The position numbers were made by a program, and so were the translations under genes. Under the pieces are notes generated by a model that worked only from the letters and a program-made list of their open reading frames with translations, had not been told where the DNA came from and searched no databases. 64,000 bases of DNA, from the NCBI GenBank assembly GCA_038209775.1, contig JBBQXK010000002.1, forward strand, positions 62,001-126,000. Reading direction: 5' to 3'. Below are positions 1 to 9,226 of this stretch, piece by piece; position 1 is the first letter of the stretch, and each line of letters begins with the position of its first letter. The stretch is from JBBQXK01 sp038209775 (lineage in GTDB: Bacteria; Pseudomonadota; Alphaproteobacteria; Rhodobacterales; Rhodobacteraceae).

Positions 1-62
1 TGACCCGCCTTGACGCAGCCCTTGACCGCTACCAATCCCGCCACGGAAAGCTGATCCCATGA
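1..62 (+). CDS. C-terminal tail of an unidentified protein (5' end outside window)
   Basis: Frame 3 is open from the window edge and encodes a basic tail ending RYQSRHGKLIP before a TGA at 60-62. The stop overlaps the ATG of the next gene (ATGA), the usual mark of translational coupling. Only 19 codons are visible, so the product cannot be named. The tight overlap suggests it belongs to the same operon as the flavoprotein that follows. Confidence 0.5.
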   Translation, partial: TRLDAALDRYQSRHGKLIP

Positions 63-2488
63 CCCTGCCCACCCAAGCCCAGATCGTCGTCATCGGCGGG
101 GGCATCATCGGATGTTCCACCGCCTATCACCTGGCACGCGACCACAAGGCCGATGTGATCCTGCTGGAGCAGGGCAAGCTCACCTCGGGGTCGACCTGGC
201 ATGCGGCGGGGCTGGTCGGGCAGTTGCGGTCATCGGCGTCGATCACCAAGGTGCTGAAGTATTCGGTCGATCTTTACAAGCGGCTGGATGCCGAGACAGG
301 ATTGCAGACCGGGTGGAAGATGTCGGGCTGCCTGCGGCTGGCCACCACGCCCGACCGCTGGACCGAATACCGGCGCCTTGCCACCACCGCCCGCAGTTTC
401 GGGATGGAGATGGATCTTGTGTCCCCCGATGAGGTCAAACGGATGTGGCCGCTGATGGACACATCCGACCTGATCGGCGCGTCCTGGCTGCCGACCGACG
501 GGCAGGCCAGCCCGTCCGACATCACCCAAAGCCTTGCCAAGGGCGCCCGGATGCACGGTGCGAAGATCGTGGAAGGCGTCCGCGTGACGGGATTTGTGAT
601 GGAGGCGGGGCGCATCACCCATGTGCAGACGACCGAAGGCTCCATCGAATGTGACACCGTGGTGAACTGTGCCGGCCAATGGGCGCGGCAGGTTGGGGCG
701 ATGGCGGGCATCAACGTGCCGCTGCAGCCCATGAAACACCAGTACATCATCACCGACCGCATCCCCGGCCTGTCGCCCGACGCCCCCACCCTGCGCGACC
801 CCGACCGCCGTACCTATTTCAAGGAAGAGGTTGGCGGTCTGGTGATGGGCGGATACGAGCCCAACCCGCAACCCTGGGTGACGGGCGATGTGCCCGACGA
901 CTGGGAGTTCCGGCTGTTCGGTGACGATTACGACCATTTCGAGCAGCATCTGGAACAGGCCATCGCCCGTATCCCGGCGCTGGCCGATACCGGCGTCAAG
1001 CAGATGATCAACGGGTCAGAAAGCTTCACGCCAGACGGCAACTTCATCCTCGGCCGCGCGCCTGAGTGTTCGAACATGTACGTCGGCGCCGGCTTCAACG
1101 CCTTTGGTATCGCTTCCGGGGGGGGTGCGGGGTGGGTGCTGGCGGAATGGGCCATGCGGGGCGAGGCGCCGCTGGACCTGTGGGCGGTGGATATCCTGCG
1201 CTTTTCAGGGCTGCACCGGGATCGGCAATGGGTGCTGGACCGCACGCTTGAGGCTTATGGCAAACACTACACCGTGGGCTTCCCGCATGAGGAATACACC
1301 TCGGCCCGCCCCCGCATCACCTCGCCCCTTTATGCGCGATTGCAGGCGGCTGGTGCGGTGTTCGGGTCGAAACTGGGGTGGGAAAGGCCGAACTGGTTTG
1401 CGCCTGCGGGGGCACCGGCGCAGGATGTCTACAGCATGGGGCGGCAGAACTGGTTCGATGCGGTCGGCGCCGAACATGCCCATGTGCGGCAGGCGGTCGG
1501 CGTCTTTGACCAATCGTCATTCGCCAAGTACGAGGTGACGGGGCCGGAGGCCGCCGCAGCGCTGGACCATGTCTGTGCAGGCGATATCCTGAAGCCGCCG
1601 GGCCGGGTAACCTATACCCAATGCCTGAATTCGCGCGGCGGGATCGAGGCTGATCTGACCGTGGCACGTCTGGCCGAGGACAGGTTCTATATCGTCACCG
1701 GCACCGGGTTCCGCACCCACGACGCCAGTTGGATCACCCGCCAACTGCCCCCCGGCGTGACCCTGACCGATGTGACCGAAGATTGGGGGACGCTGTCGCT
1801 GATGGGCCCCTTGTCGCGCGCGGTGCTGGAACGCGTGACGGATGCAGATGTGACGAACGCCGCGTTTCCGTTTGGCCATATCCGCACGCTGGACATCGCC
1901 GGGGTCACTGTGCGAGCGATTCGGATCACCTATGTGGGCGAGCTTGGGTGGGAACTGCATGTGGCTTTGGCCGATCTTGGCACGGTCTATGACGCGCTGA
2001 TGGCGGCAGGTGCGGCTGAGGGCATCCGGCCCATCGGGTATCGCGCGCTGGAATCGCTGCGGCTCGAAAAGGGCTATCGCGCATGGTCATCCGACATCAC
2101 GGCGAACGACACGCCCTTCGAGGCGGGGTTGGGCTGGGCGGTCAAGATGGGCACCAACCGGCCTTTCATGGGGCGAGAGGCTTTGCAGGCTGCAGGACCC
2201 CTGACCAAGCGTTTCACGGGGTTCAGGCTGAGTGATCCCGATGCCGTGCTGGTGGGGCGAGAAACGATCCTGCGCGACGGGCAGGCGGTGGGGTATCTGA
2301 CGTCGGGCGGCTATGGCTACACGCTGGGGGCGAGTGTGGGGTATGGGTATGTGCGCCACGGTGACGGTGTGGCCGACGACTGGCTGACCGGCGGAACGTA
2401 TGCGCTGGTTGTCGCGACGGATGTGTTGCCCGCGACAATCACGCTCAAACCTTTCATTGATGCGGCGGGTCAGCGGATTCGCGCCTGA
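59..2488 (+). CDS. FAD-dependent oxidoreductase with GcvT domain (dimethylglycine/sarcosine dehydrogenase family)
   Basis: This 809-residue protein has the DMGDH-family layout. An N-terminal DAO-type FAD domain carries the dinucleotide motif VVIGGGIIGCSTAYHLA at about residues 10-26. A GSTWHAAG motif near residue 45 matches the site where the histidine binds FAD covalently in dimethylglycine dehydrogenases. The C-terminal half, from about residue 430, is an aminomethyltransferase (GcvT) tetrahydrofolate-binding domain with its C-terminal barrel. Family members oxidatively demethylate N-methylated glycines and pass the one-carbon unit to folate. The exact substrate (dimethylglycine, sarcosine or a related amine) cannot be read from the sequence. 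The start overlaps the upstream stop. No electron-transfer partner is visible inside the window. Confidence 0.88.
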   Translation: MTLPTQAQIVVIGGGIIGCSTAYHLARDHKADVILLEQGKLTSGSTWHAAGLVGQLRSSASITKVLKYSVDLYKRLDAETGLQTGWKMSGCLRLATTPDRWTEYRRLATTARSFGMEMDLVSPDEVKRMWPLMDTSDLIGASWLPTDGQASPSDITQSLAKGARMHGAKIVEGVRVTGFVMEAGRITHVQTTEGSIECDTVVNCAGQWARQVGAMAGINVPLQPMKHQYIITDRIPGLSPDAPTLRDPDRRTYFKEEVGGLVMGGYEPNPQPWVTGDVPDDWEFRLFGDDYDHFEQHLEQAIARIPALADTGVKQMINGSESFTPDGNFILGRAPECSNMYVGAGFNAFGIASGGGAGWVLAEWAMRGEAPLDLWAVDILRFSGLHRDRQWVLDRTLEAYGKHYTVGFPHEEYTSARPRITSPLYARLQAAGAVFGSKLGWERPNWFAPAGAPAQDVYSMGRQNWFDAVGAEHAHVRQAVGVFDQSSFAKYEVTGPEAAAALDHVCAGDILKPPGRVTYTQCLNSRGGIEADLTVARLAEDRFYIVTGTGFRTHDASWITRQLPPGVTLTDVTEDWGTLSLMGPLSRAVLERVTDADVTNAAFPFGHIRTLDIAGVTVRAIRITYVGELGWELHVALADLGTVYDALMAAGAAEGIRPIGYRALESLRLEKGYRAWSSDITANDTPFEAGLGWAVKMGTNRPFMGREALQAAGPLTKRFTGFRLSDPDAVLVGRETILRDGQAVGYLTSGGYGYTLGASVGYGYVRHGDGVADDWLTGGTYALVVATDVLPATITLKPFIDAAGQRIRA

Positions 2489-2549
2489 TCCCGGGCTTGA
2501 CCCCACCCGGCTGCCACGCCAGACCACGATGTTAGCCAAGGGTGTGCCG

Positions 2550-3662
2550 ATGTTTCGTGTCCTGTGCCTTGCGATGTTCGTGCTGCTTGCCGCCTGCGGC
2601 CCGCGCGGCACGTTGACGGCTTTGCCGCCGGGCGTGACGCCGACCACAGTACGGACAGTGTTTGTCGCCACCACCCGCACCGTTGACCCCGATACAGGCA
2701 TCTATGGAGGCGGGCGTTTGCGGGGCAGCCCCAACTTTGCCCGATATGACGTGTCAATCCCGCCCGACCGCGAACTGGGCGAGATCACATGGCCACGTGA
2801 GGGCGGCACGCCCGATCCCACCAAGGATTTCCTGACCACCAACGTCGTGCCCTATGACGGTGCGCCCGCGTTCCGGGCCGAACTGGCGCGCAGCCTTGCG
2901 GCGCTGCCTGCGTCCGAACGTGACGTCACGGTGTTTACCCACGGGTTCAACAATACCTTTGCCGAGGGCTTGTACCGGATCGCGCAGATGTCCAACGACC
3001 TCGAGTTTCCGGGCCTGACGGTGCACTATTCCTGGCCATCGGTCGGCAAGTCGCTCGCCTACGTGCGTGACCGCGATTCTGCCCTGTTCGCCCGAGACGG
3101 GTTCGAGCAGTTGCTGGAGGAAGTGGCTGCGGCCGGCGCGCAGAGGATCGTCATCGTCGGCCACTCGATGGGCGGTGCGCTGACCATGGAAACCCTGCGG
3201 CAAATGGCGATCCGCGGCGATACGAGGGTGCGGCCAAAGATTGCTGGCGTGCTGCTGCTGTCGCCCGACCTTGACATTGACGTGTTCCACTCGCAGGCGG
3301 AATCCATCGGCAAACTGCCACAGCCTTTCCTGATCTTCACCTCGCGCAAGGACCGTGCGTTGGCGTTGGCAGCGCGGCTGACAGGGGTGCGTCGGGAACG
3401 GCTGGGTAATCTGCGCGATGTGTCGGAGGTGGCCGATCTTGAGGTGACGGTGGTCGATGTCGCAGCCTTTTCCACCGGTTCGGGGCATCTGAACGTGGGT
3501 AACTCGCCGGCGCTGATCAAGATCCTGTCGCGCATCGGCGATGTCGACGCGGCCTTTGGTGCGGATCGCAGTGGTCAGGCCGGCCTGCTGCCTGGCATTT
3601 TCCTGACAGTGCAGAACGCGACCCAGATTATCCTGACGCCGGTGGTCGGCGCGCGGCAGTAA
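2550..3662 (+). CDS. Alpha/beta hydrolase lipoprotein, DUF900 family
   Basis: The protein has 370 residues. I place the start at 2550 because it gives a lipoprotein signal peptide, MFRVLCLAMFVLLAACGPRG, with the lipobox LAAC, and because an AAGGG lies just upstream. Longer in-frame starts exist at 2400 and 2529. The DUF900 core shows FTHGFNN (oxyanion-loop region) and the nucleophile elbow VGHSMGG, followed by a late Asp (LSPDLD) and a C-terminal histidine. It is therefore a predicted esterase or lipase anchored in the envelope with unknown substrate. It follows the flavoprotein by 61 bases on the same strand. Confidence 0.82.
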   Translation: MFRVLCLAMFVLLAACGPRGTLTALPPGVTPTTVRTVFVATTRTVDPDTGIYGGGRLRGSPNFARYDVSIPPDRELGEITWPREGGTPDPTKDFLTTNVVPYDGAPAFRAELARSLAALPASERDVTVFTHGFNNTFAEGLYRIAQMSNDLEFPGLTVHYSWPSVGKSLAYVRDRDSALFARDGFEQLLEEVAAAGAQRIVIVGHSMGGALTMETLRQMAIRGDTRVRPKIAGVLLLSPDLDIDVFHSQAESIGKLPQPFLIFTSRKDRALALAARLTGVRRERLGNLRDVSEVADLEVTVVDVAAFSTGSGHLNVGNSPALIKILSRIGDVDAAFGADRSGQAGLLPGIFLTVQNATQIILTPVVGARQ

Positions 3663-3665
3663 GGC

Positions 3666-4256
3666 CTATCCGCCGCGCCGCAGATACACATACACCGCCC
3701 CCGCCCCGCCATGGCGCTGATGCGCCTCGGCCACCTGAAGCACCAATGGTGCCAACGGCACCTGCCGCAGCCATTGCGGCACCTGATGGCGCAACACGCC
3801 GGGGCGGCGCGGGATCGGGCCGTCATCCGCACCGGGTTTGCCCTTGCCGGTTATCACCAGCACCAGCCGCATCCCCTGAGCCTGCGCGCGCAGCACAAAG
3901 AGGATCAGTTCGGGATGCGCCTCGGCAATCGTCATGCCGTGCAGGTCGATCCGCGCCTCGGGGGCGATCTTTCCGCGCGACATGCGACCGAATGCCTTGG
4001 CATCCATCCGCAGGGGGGCGGCGGCAAGGCGGTCGGACAGGGGGGGGACCAGATCATGACCCGACAGGGCCTTGTGCCGCTCGCCCAGACGAAAGGGTTG
4101 GAGGCGGGGGGCGTGGGATGGTGTGGGGGCCAGTGCGGGCGGCAGGTCGGTTACGCGGGGCGGATCGGGGGCGACGGGGTGCATCGGCGTGGCGGTGCGC
4201 GCCACCGTTTGCCACAGGTCGTGTTCGTCGGGGCGCAGGGTCCGGCGGCGGGACAA
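3666..4256 (-). CDS. Smr domain protein (MutS2 C-terminal-like)
   Basis: The protein has 196 residues. The C-terminal 100 residues form an Smr domain, with the hallmark DLHGMT followed by LVLVITGKGK and PGVLRHQVPQWL. Stand-alone Smr proteins bind nucleic acid and some are nicking endonucleases. The N-terminal 90 residues are Pro-rich and probably disordered. The apparent start is TTG at 4256, only six bases beyond the mltA stop, so the gene is likely co-transcribed with mltA and the Tim44-like gene. It converges on the hydrolase lipoprotein with a 3-base gap. Confidence 0.85.
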   Translation of the reverse strand: MSRRRTLRPDEHDLWQTVARTATPMHPVAPDPPRVTDLPPALAPTPSHAPRLQPFRLGERHKALSGHDLVPPLSDRLAAAPLRMDAKAFGRMSRGKIAPEARIDLHGMTIAEAHPELILFVLRAQAQGMRLVLVITGKGKPGADDGPIPRRPGVLRHQVPQWLRQVPLAPLVLQVAEAHQRHGGAGAVYVYLRRGG

Positions 4257-4262
4257 GGCGGT

Positions 4263-5291
4263 TTATTCCCCGCCCAGCATCGCATAGGCCCGCTCGATCG
4301 GCATCAGCACCAGCATCCGCCCGCCATCCTTGACCGTGCCCGCCGCATCGCCGGCAGCACGTCCCGTGCCGAAAAAGATATCGGCACGCTGTGCGCCCTT
4401 GATGGCACCCCCGGTATCTTGTGCCACCATCAGACGGCGCAGCGGGTCGCGGCCGTCCTTCTCGATCCAAACGGGTGCGCCAAGCGGCACAAAGGCCGGG
4501 TCCACCGCCACACTGCGCATGCCGGTAATCGACCGGCCCATGGCGCCGATGGGGCCCTTTTCGGGTGGCAGATCCTTGAGCTTGCGAAAGAACACATAGG
4601 ACGGATTGGTGTGCAGCAATTCTGCCCCCGCCCTCGGATTGCTGCGCACCCAGCCCTTGATCGCCTGCGCCGACAACTGATCGAACGTATGCGACCCCCG
4701 GCGGATCAGTTCCTGCCCGATGGACCGATAGGCATGCCCGTTCCGCCCGCCATAGCCCACCCGCAGCACCCGCCCGTTGGGCAGCACGATCCGGCCTGAC
4801 CCCTGGATTTGCAGGAAATACGCCTCGACCGGGTCGTCCAGCCAGGCAATCTCCAACCCCCGGCCCTGCAACGCCCCACCCTCGATCTGGGCGCGCGACA
4901 GATACTGCACCCCGTCGCGCAGTTCGGGGGGGCGGGCATAGATCGGCCAGGTGAACCGGCCAGAGCGGGTGAGCGAGCCTTGCAGTTCCGGCTCATAGTA
5001 CCCGGTGAACAGGGCTGGCGGGGTGCCGATCAGGACCGGCTTGAACAGCAACTCAAAGAACCCGCGCGCCTCGTCCGGGGTGTCGCCGGCATCGGCGGCA
5101 AGACGGCACAGGGGTTGCCATTCGGGGCCGTCCAACAGCGAACAGGTATCGAGGAACACCGACAGGGCGGCGCGGTGGTCATCCTGCTGCCAACCGTCCA
5201 GCGCTTCGAAATCAACAATTTGCGCCTGCGCGCCCGTCACTGCCATACCCAGCGCCAGCGCAAGGCCAAGGGCGCGCAGACCACGCATCAA
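4263..5291 (-). CDS. mltA: Membrane-bound lytic murein transglycosylase A
   Basis: The protein has 342 residues with a cleavable signal peptide ending GAQAQ around residue 24. The MltA core (YYEPELQGS, YARPPEL) is followed by a C-terminal 3D domain with the catalytic-type aspartates in VAQDTGGAIKG and ADIFFGTG. The enzyme cleaves peptidoglycan glycan strands to 1,6-anhydromuropeptides in the periplasm. There is no lipobox cysteine, so unlike E. coli MltA it may be soluble. The start ATG overlaps the stop of the Tim44-like gene (ATGA), giving the operon order Tim44-like, mltA, smr seen near many alphaproteobacterial origins. Confidence 0.93.
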   Translation of the reverse strand: MMRGLRALGLALALGMAVTGAQAQIVDFEALDGWQQDDHRAALSVFLDTCSLLDGPEWQPLCRLAADAGDTPDEARGFFELLFKPVLIGTPPALFTGYYEPELQGSLTRSGRFTWPIYARPPELRDGVQYLSRAQIEGGALQGRGLEIAWLDDPVEAYFLQIQGSGRIVLPNGRVLRVGYGGRNGHAYRSIGQELIRRGSHTFDQLSAQAIKGWVRSNPRAGAELLHTNPSYVFFRKLKDLPPEKGPIGAMGRSITGMRSVAVDPAFVPLGAPVWIEKDGRDPLRRLMVAQDTGGAIKGAQRADIFFGTGRAAGDAAGTVKDGGRMLVLMPIERAYAMLGGE

Positions 5292-5950
5292 TCCCCGGTC
5301 GCGACCAACAGCCAGTTCGGATCGTCGGCCCCCATCTTGCGGGCAAAGGTCCAGACGTCGCGCTGTTTCTTGGGGGTGGTCGCGTTGCCTTCCACGATCT
5401 CGCCGTTCCTGTTGCGGATGACCGAGGTCAGTTCACCCAGGAACTTTACGGTGACCTCGCCTTCGCGGCTGTCGCGGTCAAAGGTGGCATCGGTCAGGGA
5501 CATTTCACGCAGTCCGTTGAAGTTCGCCTCGACCGTCAGCCCCTCATCCTCACGCGCCTTCACGGCACCGGCAAAGCTGTCGAACACCTCGGGGCCAAGG
5601 AACGGCTTGATCGAGGACAGATCGCCCCGCTCGTACGCCATCACGATCATTTCATAGGCGCCGCGCGCGCCCTGAAGGAATGTGTTCACCGAAAACCCCG
5701 GTTCCGCCATCTTCATCGCGGCCAGCGCCTTGGCCGCCGGGCTGCCGTCGGCGACGTGGTCAGTGATATCGCGGTCAGGCCCGCCTTCGATCACCTCGAA
5801 ATCACGCTTGGACAGGCGGGGGCGGGCCTCTTCGGGCGGAACTGCGGGCTTTTCAAAACCTTCGCGCGTGCCCAGAACATTGCGCAGCTTTACGATCAGA
5901 AAGACCGCTATCCCGGCAAGCACCAGAAGCTGGATCAGGGAAGAATTCAT
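5288..5950 (-). CDS. Tim44-like domain protein
   Basis: The protein has 220 residues with one N-terminal membrane helix (LIQLLVLAGIAVFLIVKL) and then a charged linker. A Tim44-like domain occupies about residues 75-218 and includes a GAYEMIVMAYERGD segment and the terminal DDPNWLLVATG. Bacterial relatives (TimA) are inner-membrane proteins related to the mitochondrial import motor subunit, and their function is poorly defined. The ATG at 5950 is preceded by an AGAGGA ribosome-binding site. It is the first gene of the operon with mltA and smr. The 130-base gap to the divergent fxsA gene should hold promoters for both directions. Confidence 0.87.
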   Translation of the reverse strand: MNSSLIQLLVLAGIAVFLIVKLRNVLGTREGFEKPAVPPEEARPRLSKRDFEVIEGGPDRDITDHVADGSPAAKALAAMKMAEPGFSVNTFLQGARGAYEMIVMAYERGDLSSIKPFLGPEVFDSFAGAVKAREDEGLTVEANFNGLREMSLTDATFDRDSREGEVTVKFLGELTSVIRNRNGEIVEGNATTPKKQRDVWTFARKMGADDPNWLLVATGD

Positions 5951-6080
5951 CGGCGTCCTCTTGCACTCAGCACTGTCGTCGTCGCGCTGGCAGGGGTTGG
6001 GTGTGTGGCGTCAGTTGCCTATGTAGGTGAGGGTGGGCTCCAAGTCCACCGCACCCAACGTCTGAAAGGATGGATTGCCG

Positions 6081-6548
6081 ATGTCGCGGGCACTGCTGAT
6101 CGCATTTGGCCTGATACCGCTGATTGAAATCGCGCTGTTCGTGATTGTCGGGCGGTGGATCGGGGTCTGGGCCACGCTGGGACTGGTGATTCTGGCCGTG
6201 CTGGCGGGGTCGATGATCCTGCGCAATCGCGGGCTGGCGGCAGCGCAGGGGTTGCGGCGGTTCGACGGGTTGCAGCCAATCGCAGCCGAGGCGCTGATCG
6301 CAGTGGCGGCGGTGCTGTTGATCCTGCCGGGGTTCCTGACCGACTTCGTGGCGCTGTTGCTTCTGATCCCGCCGGTCCGCAGCGCCCTGATCGCCGCCGT
6401 CGCGGCCCGCGTGGCGGTTCGCGCGCGTGGCAACGGCCGTCGCCCCGACGATCAGGTGATCGACGGTGAGTTCATCGACCTTGATGCCCCGCCCGGCCCC
6501 CACGACCCCCGACCCCCCATTGGCAAATCTGGCTGGACGCGGCATTGA
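6081..6548 (+). CDS. fxsA: FxsA family membrane protein
   Basis: The product has about 155 residues with an N-terminal FxsA domain made of three to four membrane helices. The first is ALLIAFGLIPLIEIALFVIVG, followed by a helix pair around LGLVILAVLAGSMILR. A polar, proline-rich cytoplasmic tail contains a HDPRPP motif. E. coli FxsA suppresses F-plasmid exclusion of phage T7, and its normal role is unknown. I chose ATG 6081; an in-frame TTG lies two codons upstream at 6075. It is divergent from the Tim44-like gene and is followed by secB, a pairing common in Rhodobacterales. Confidence 0.85.
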   Translation: MSRALLIAFGLIPLIEIALFVIVGRWIGVWATLGLVILAVLAGSMILRNRGLAAAQGLRRFDGLQPIAAEALIAVAAVLLILPGFLTDFVALLLLIPPVRSALIAAVAARVAVRARGNGRRPDDQVIDGEFIDLDAPPGPHDPRPPIGKSGWTRH

Positions 6549-6608
6549 GCGGCGCTGCGCGACCTGCTAGAGAGACGCGCAAATGCCATTCCAGAGGGTG
6601 ATACGGCC

Positions 6609-7118
6609 ATGACTGACGACAAGACGGCGACGAACGGGGCCGGACCCGTGGCACAGCCGCAGATCAAGATGCAGGTGCTGGGCCAGTTCATCCGCGACCT
6701 GTCGTTTGAAAATGCAGTGGCGCAGCGCGGCTTGCAGGGTGGCGAAGTGACGCCCGACACGTCTGTCGTGGTCAGCCTTGATGCGCGCAAGCGGTCGGTT
6801 GAACATCAGTACGAGGTGATCACCAAGTTCAAGATCACCTCCAAGAACAAGGCGAACGGCGAGACGCTGTTTCTGGTGGAACTGGACTACGGCGGCATTT
6901 TCCACGTCGAGAATGTGGCCGAAGACCAGTTGCATCCGTTCCTTCTGATCGAATGCCCGCGCCTGCTGTTCCCCTTCGTGCGCCGCATCGTGTCGGACGT
7001 GACACGCGACGGCGGGTTCCCGGCACTGAACATCGACACGGTGGATTTTCTGGGCCTGTACCGTCAGGAATTGCAACGCCGGATGGAGGCGCAGAAGGCA
7101 ACAGCAACGGTTACCTGA
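6609..7118 (+). CDS. secB: Protein-export chaperone SecB
   Basis: The 169-residue length is normal for alphaproteobacterial SecB. The SecB core is recognisable in QFIRDLSFENA near the start, the beta-strand segment LVELDYGGIFHVENV, and CPRLLFPFVRRIVSDVTRDGGFP. SecB is a cytosolic tetramer that keeps pre-proteins unfolded and hands them to SecA. The ATG at 6609 follows an AGAGGGTGA Shine-Dalgarno. It converges with dnaQ with only 4 bases between the stops. Confidence 0.96.
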   Translation: MTDDKTATNGAGPVAQPQIKMQVLGQFIRDLSFENAVAQRGLQGGEVTPDTSVVVSLDARKRSVEHQYEVITKFKITSKNKANGETLFLVELDYGGIFHVENVAEDQLHPFLLIECPRLLFPFVRRIVSDVTRDGGFPALNIDTVDFLGLYRQELQRRMEAQKATATVT

Positions 7119-7122
7119 CCGC

Positions 7123-7812
7123 TCAGCCCTTCGCCCAGATCGCCGCTGGCCCCATTTTCGCAACAAACGCCGCATGCGCCGCCGCTTCGTCATCCGTCAC
7201 ACGGGGGGGCAGCGGGGCGGGGCGGCCCTTTGGTTTGCGCGCCATCCCCTCGGTGGCAGCGGTATCGCCGCGCGGCCCGGCGGCCAGCAACAGCCCTGGC
7301 TGCCGCCCGCCCACCAGCTCCAGATAGACCTCGGCCAGCAGCTCGCAGTCCAGGAGCGCGCCGTGTTTCACGCGGTTCGAGTTGTCGACCCCGAACCGTC
7401 GGCAAAGCGCGTCAAGCGACGCCGAAGCCCCCGGATACTTCTGTCGCGCGATAATCAGGGTATCCAGCGCACGGGTGTCAGGCAGGGGGGGCTTGCCCGC
7501 ACTGCGCAACTCGGCATTCAGGAACTTCATGTCGAACGCCGCGTTGTGGATCACCAGCCGCGCGTCACCGATGAAGTCCAGAAACGCCTGCGCCACATCG
7601 CGGAACAGCGCCTTGTCGCGCAGGAAGTCGTCACCCAGACCATGCACGTCAAACGCCTCGGACGGCATCGGGCGCTGGGGGTTCAGGTACTGGTGATAGG
7701 TGCGCCCCGTGGGCAGGTGGTTTTCCAGCTCGATCGCACCGATTTCCACGATGCGGTGGCCTTCGGTCGGCTCAAACCCCGTGGTTTCGGTATCCAGAAC
7801 AATCTCACGCAT
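7123..7812 (-). CDS. dnaQ: DNA polymerase III epsilon subunit (3'-5' exonuclease)
   Basis: The 229-residue protein is a DEDDh exonuclease. The ExoI motif is VLDTETTGFEP at the N terminus, ExoII is HNAAFDMKFLN near residue 95, and ExoIIIe is HGALLDCELLAEVYLEL near residue 155. The C-terminal tail contains the polymerase-binding region. It proofreads for DnaE in the replisome. The start overlaps the end of coaE by 8 bases, placing it last in the operon maf-aroE-coaE-dnaQ. Confidence 0.95.
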   Translation of the reverse strand: MREIVLDTETTGFEPTEGHRIVEIGAIELENHLPTGRTYHQYLNPQRPMPSEAFDVHGLGDDFLRDKALFRDVAQAFLDFIGDARLVIHNAAFDMKFLNAELRSAGKPPLPDTRALDTLIIARQKYPGASASLDALCRRFGVDNSNRVKHGALLDCELLAEVYLELVGGRQPGLLLAAGPRGDTAATEGMARKPKGRPAPLPPRVTDDEAAAHAAFVAKMGPAAIWAKG

Positions 7813-8383
7813 GCTGCGTCCTTATGTAGGCCACCAAAGCCTCAACACCGGCGCGGGCGGCATCCATGCCAAGCGTTTCGATTATATGCGTCGCAAGGGC
7901 GCGTTTGTCACGGTCGGGCATCTGACGGGCCAGGATGGCCGCAAACATCACCTCGGTCATGCCCGGACGGGCCATGACCCGGGCGCGCTGCAATGCGGGC
8001 GGGGCGGTGACCAAAAGCGTTGCATCCATCACATCCTCGGTGCCCTTCTCGAACAACAGCGGAATGTCATAGACGACGATAGCGGACACAGGCGCAAAAC
8101 CCGCCCTGTCGGCGGCGACCAGCGGATGCACGATGCCCTCGATCCGCACCAGCGCGTTCGCATCCCCGGCAATGATGGCCTTGAGGACCACCCGGTCAAT
8201 CGCGCCGCCCCTCTCAGCGGCGGGCCAGACCGCAGCCAGCGACCCCACCGCCGCACCACCAACAGCATACAGCCGATGCACCGCCGCATCGGCGTCCCAG
8301 ACTGGAACGCCCATCTCGACAAAAAACCCCGCCGTCGTGGACTTCCCCATGCCGATAGACCCGGTCAGCCCCAGCCGGAACAT
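7805..8383 (-). CDS. coaE: Dephospho-CoA kinase
   Basis: The protein has 192 residues. The P-loop is LTGSIGMGKSTTAGFF at residues 5-20, followed by the CoA-binding lid and core (VWDADAAVHRLY, VYDIPLLFE). It phosphorylates dephospho-CoA on the ribose 3' hydroxyl, the last step of CoA synthesis. It lies 3 bases after aroE and overlaps dnaQ by 8 bases, so translational coupling is likely. Confidence 0.95.
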   Translation of the reverse strand: MFRLGLTGSIGMGKSTTAGFFVEMGVPVWDADAAVHRLYAVGGAAVGSLAAVWPAAERGGAIDRVVLKAIIAGDANALVRIEGIVHPLVAADRAGFAPVSAIVVYDIPLLFEKGTEDVMDATLLVTAPPALQRARVMARPGMTEVMFAAILARQMPDRDKRALATHIIETLGMDAARAGVEALVAYIRTQHA

Positions 8384-8386
8384 GCG

Positions 8387-9226
8387 CTATATCCCAAGCA
8401 CAGCGCGACGGGTGGCATCATCCACCTCGGGCCGCTGCCCGAACCAGCGTTCAAACCCCGGGGCGGCCTGGTGCAGCAGCATCCCCAGACCATCGACGAC
8501 GGTACAGCCGATTTCCTCGGCTTCGATCAGGAACTGGGTGCGCAGAGGGGTATAGACCAGATCAGTCACCACCGCGTGCCGGTCAAGCCCGTCCAAAGGC
8601 ACGCGCAGATCGGGCTTGCCGACCATGCCCAGCGACGTGGTGTTGACCACCGTCGCCGCCCCTTCCAGCATGTTGCCCGCCTTGACCCAGTCATGCACCA
8701 CGACCTTGGCCCCCAGATCGGCCCGAAGCGCCTCGGCCCGTGCCCTTGTGCGGTTGGCGATGCGGATCTCGGGCACGCCGGCCTCGATCAGCGCCGCCAC
8801 CACCGCCCGGGCCGCCCCACCCGCCCCCAGCACAGCGGCGGGGCCACTGCCGGGTTGCCAGTGTTCGGCATGCTGACGCAGGTTCGCGGTGAACCCGGTG
8901 CCATCGGTGTTGTCGGCGTAAATCTTGCCATCCTTGCGAAACACCAGCGTATTCGCCGCCCCGATCAGCGCCGCGCGGTCAGTGACCACATCGGCCAGAC
9001 CGAGAACGGTTTCCTTGTGCGGAATGGTCACGTTCAGCCCGACGAACCCCAGCCTTGGCAACAGCCGCATCGCCTCGGCCAGATCGGCGTGGCTCACGTC
9101 CATCGGGATGTAGTGCCCCTTGATCCCGTACCGCCGCAACCAATAGCCGTGCAGTGCAGGCGAACGGCTGTGCGCCACCGGCGACCCGATGACGCCGGCC
9201 AGGGGCAGGCGCGGATGGTCGGTCAT
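8387..9226 (-). CDS. aroE: Shikimate dehydrogenase (NADP+)
   Basis: The protein has 279 residues. The shikimate-binding serines lie in GSPVAHSRSPALHG, the catalytic lysine in NVTIPHKETV, and the paired aspartate in DNTDGTGF. The NADP-binding glycine motif is VLGAGGAARAV. It reduces 3-dehydroshikimate to shikimate in aromatic amino-acid synthesis. The ATG overlaps the maf stop (ATGA). Confidence 0.95.
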   Translation of the reverse strand: MTDHPRLPLAGVIGSPVAHSRSPALHGYWLRRYGIKGHYIPMDVSHADLAEAMRLLPRLGFVGLNVTIPHKETVLGLADVVTDRAALIGAANTLVFRKDGKIYADNTDGTGFTANLRQHAEHWQPGSGPAAVLGAGGAARAVVAALIEAGVPEIRIANRTRARAEALRADLGAKVVVHDWVKAGNMLEGAATVVNTTSLGMVGKPDLRVPLDGLDRHAVVTDLVYTPLRTQFLIEAEEIGCTVVDGLGMLLHQAAPGFERWFGQRPEVDDATRRAVLGI

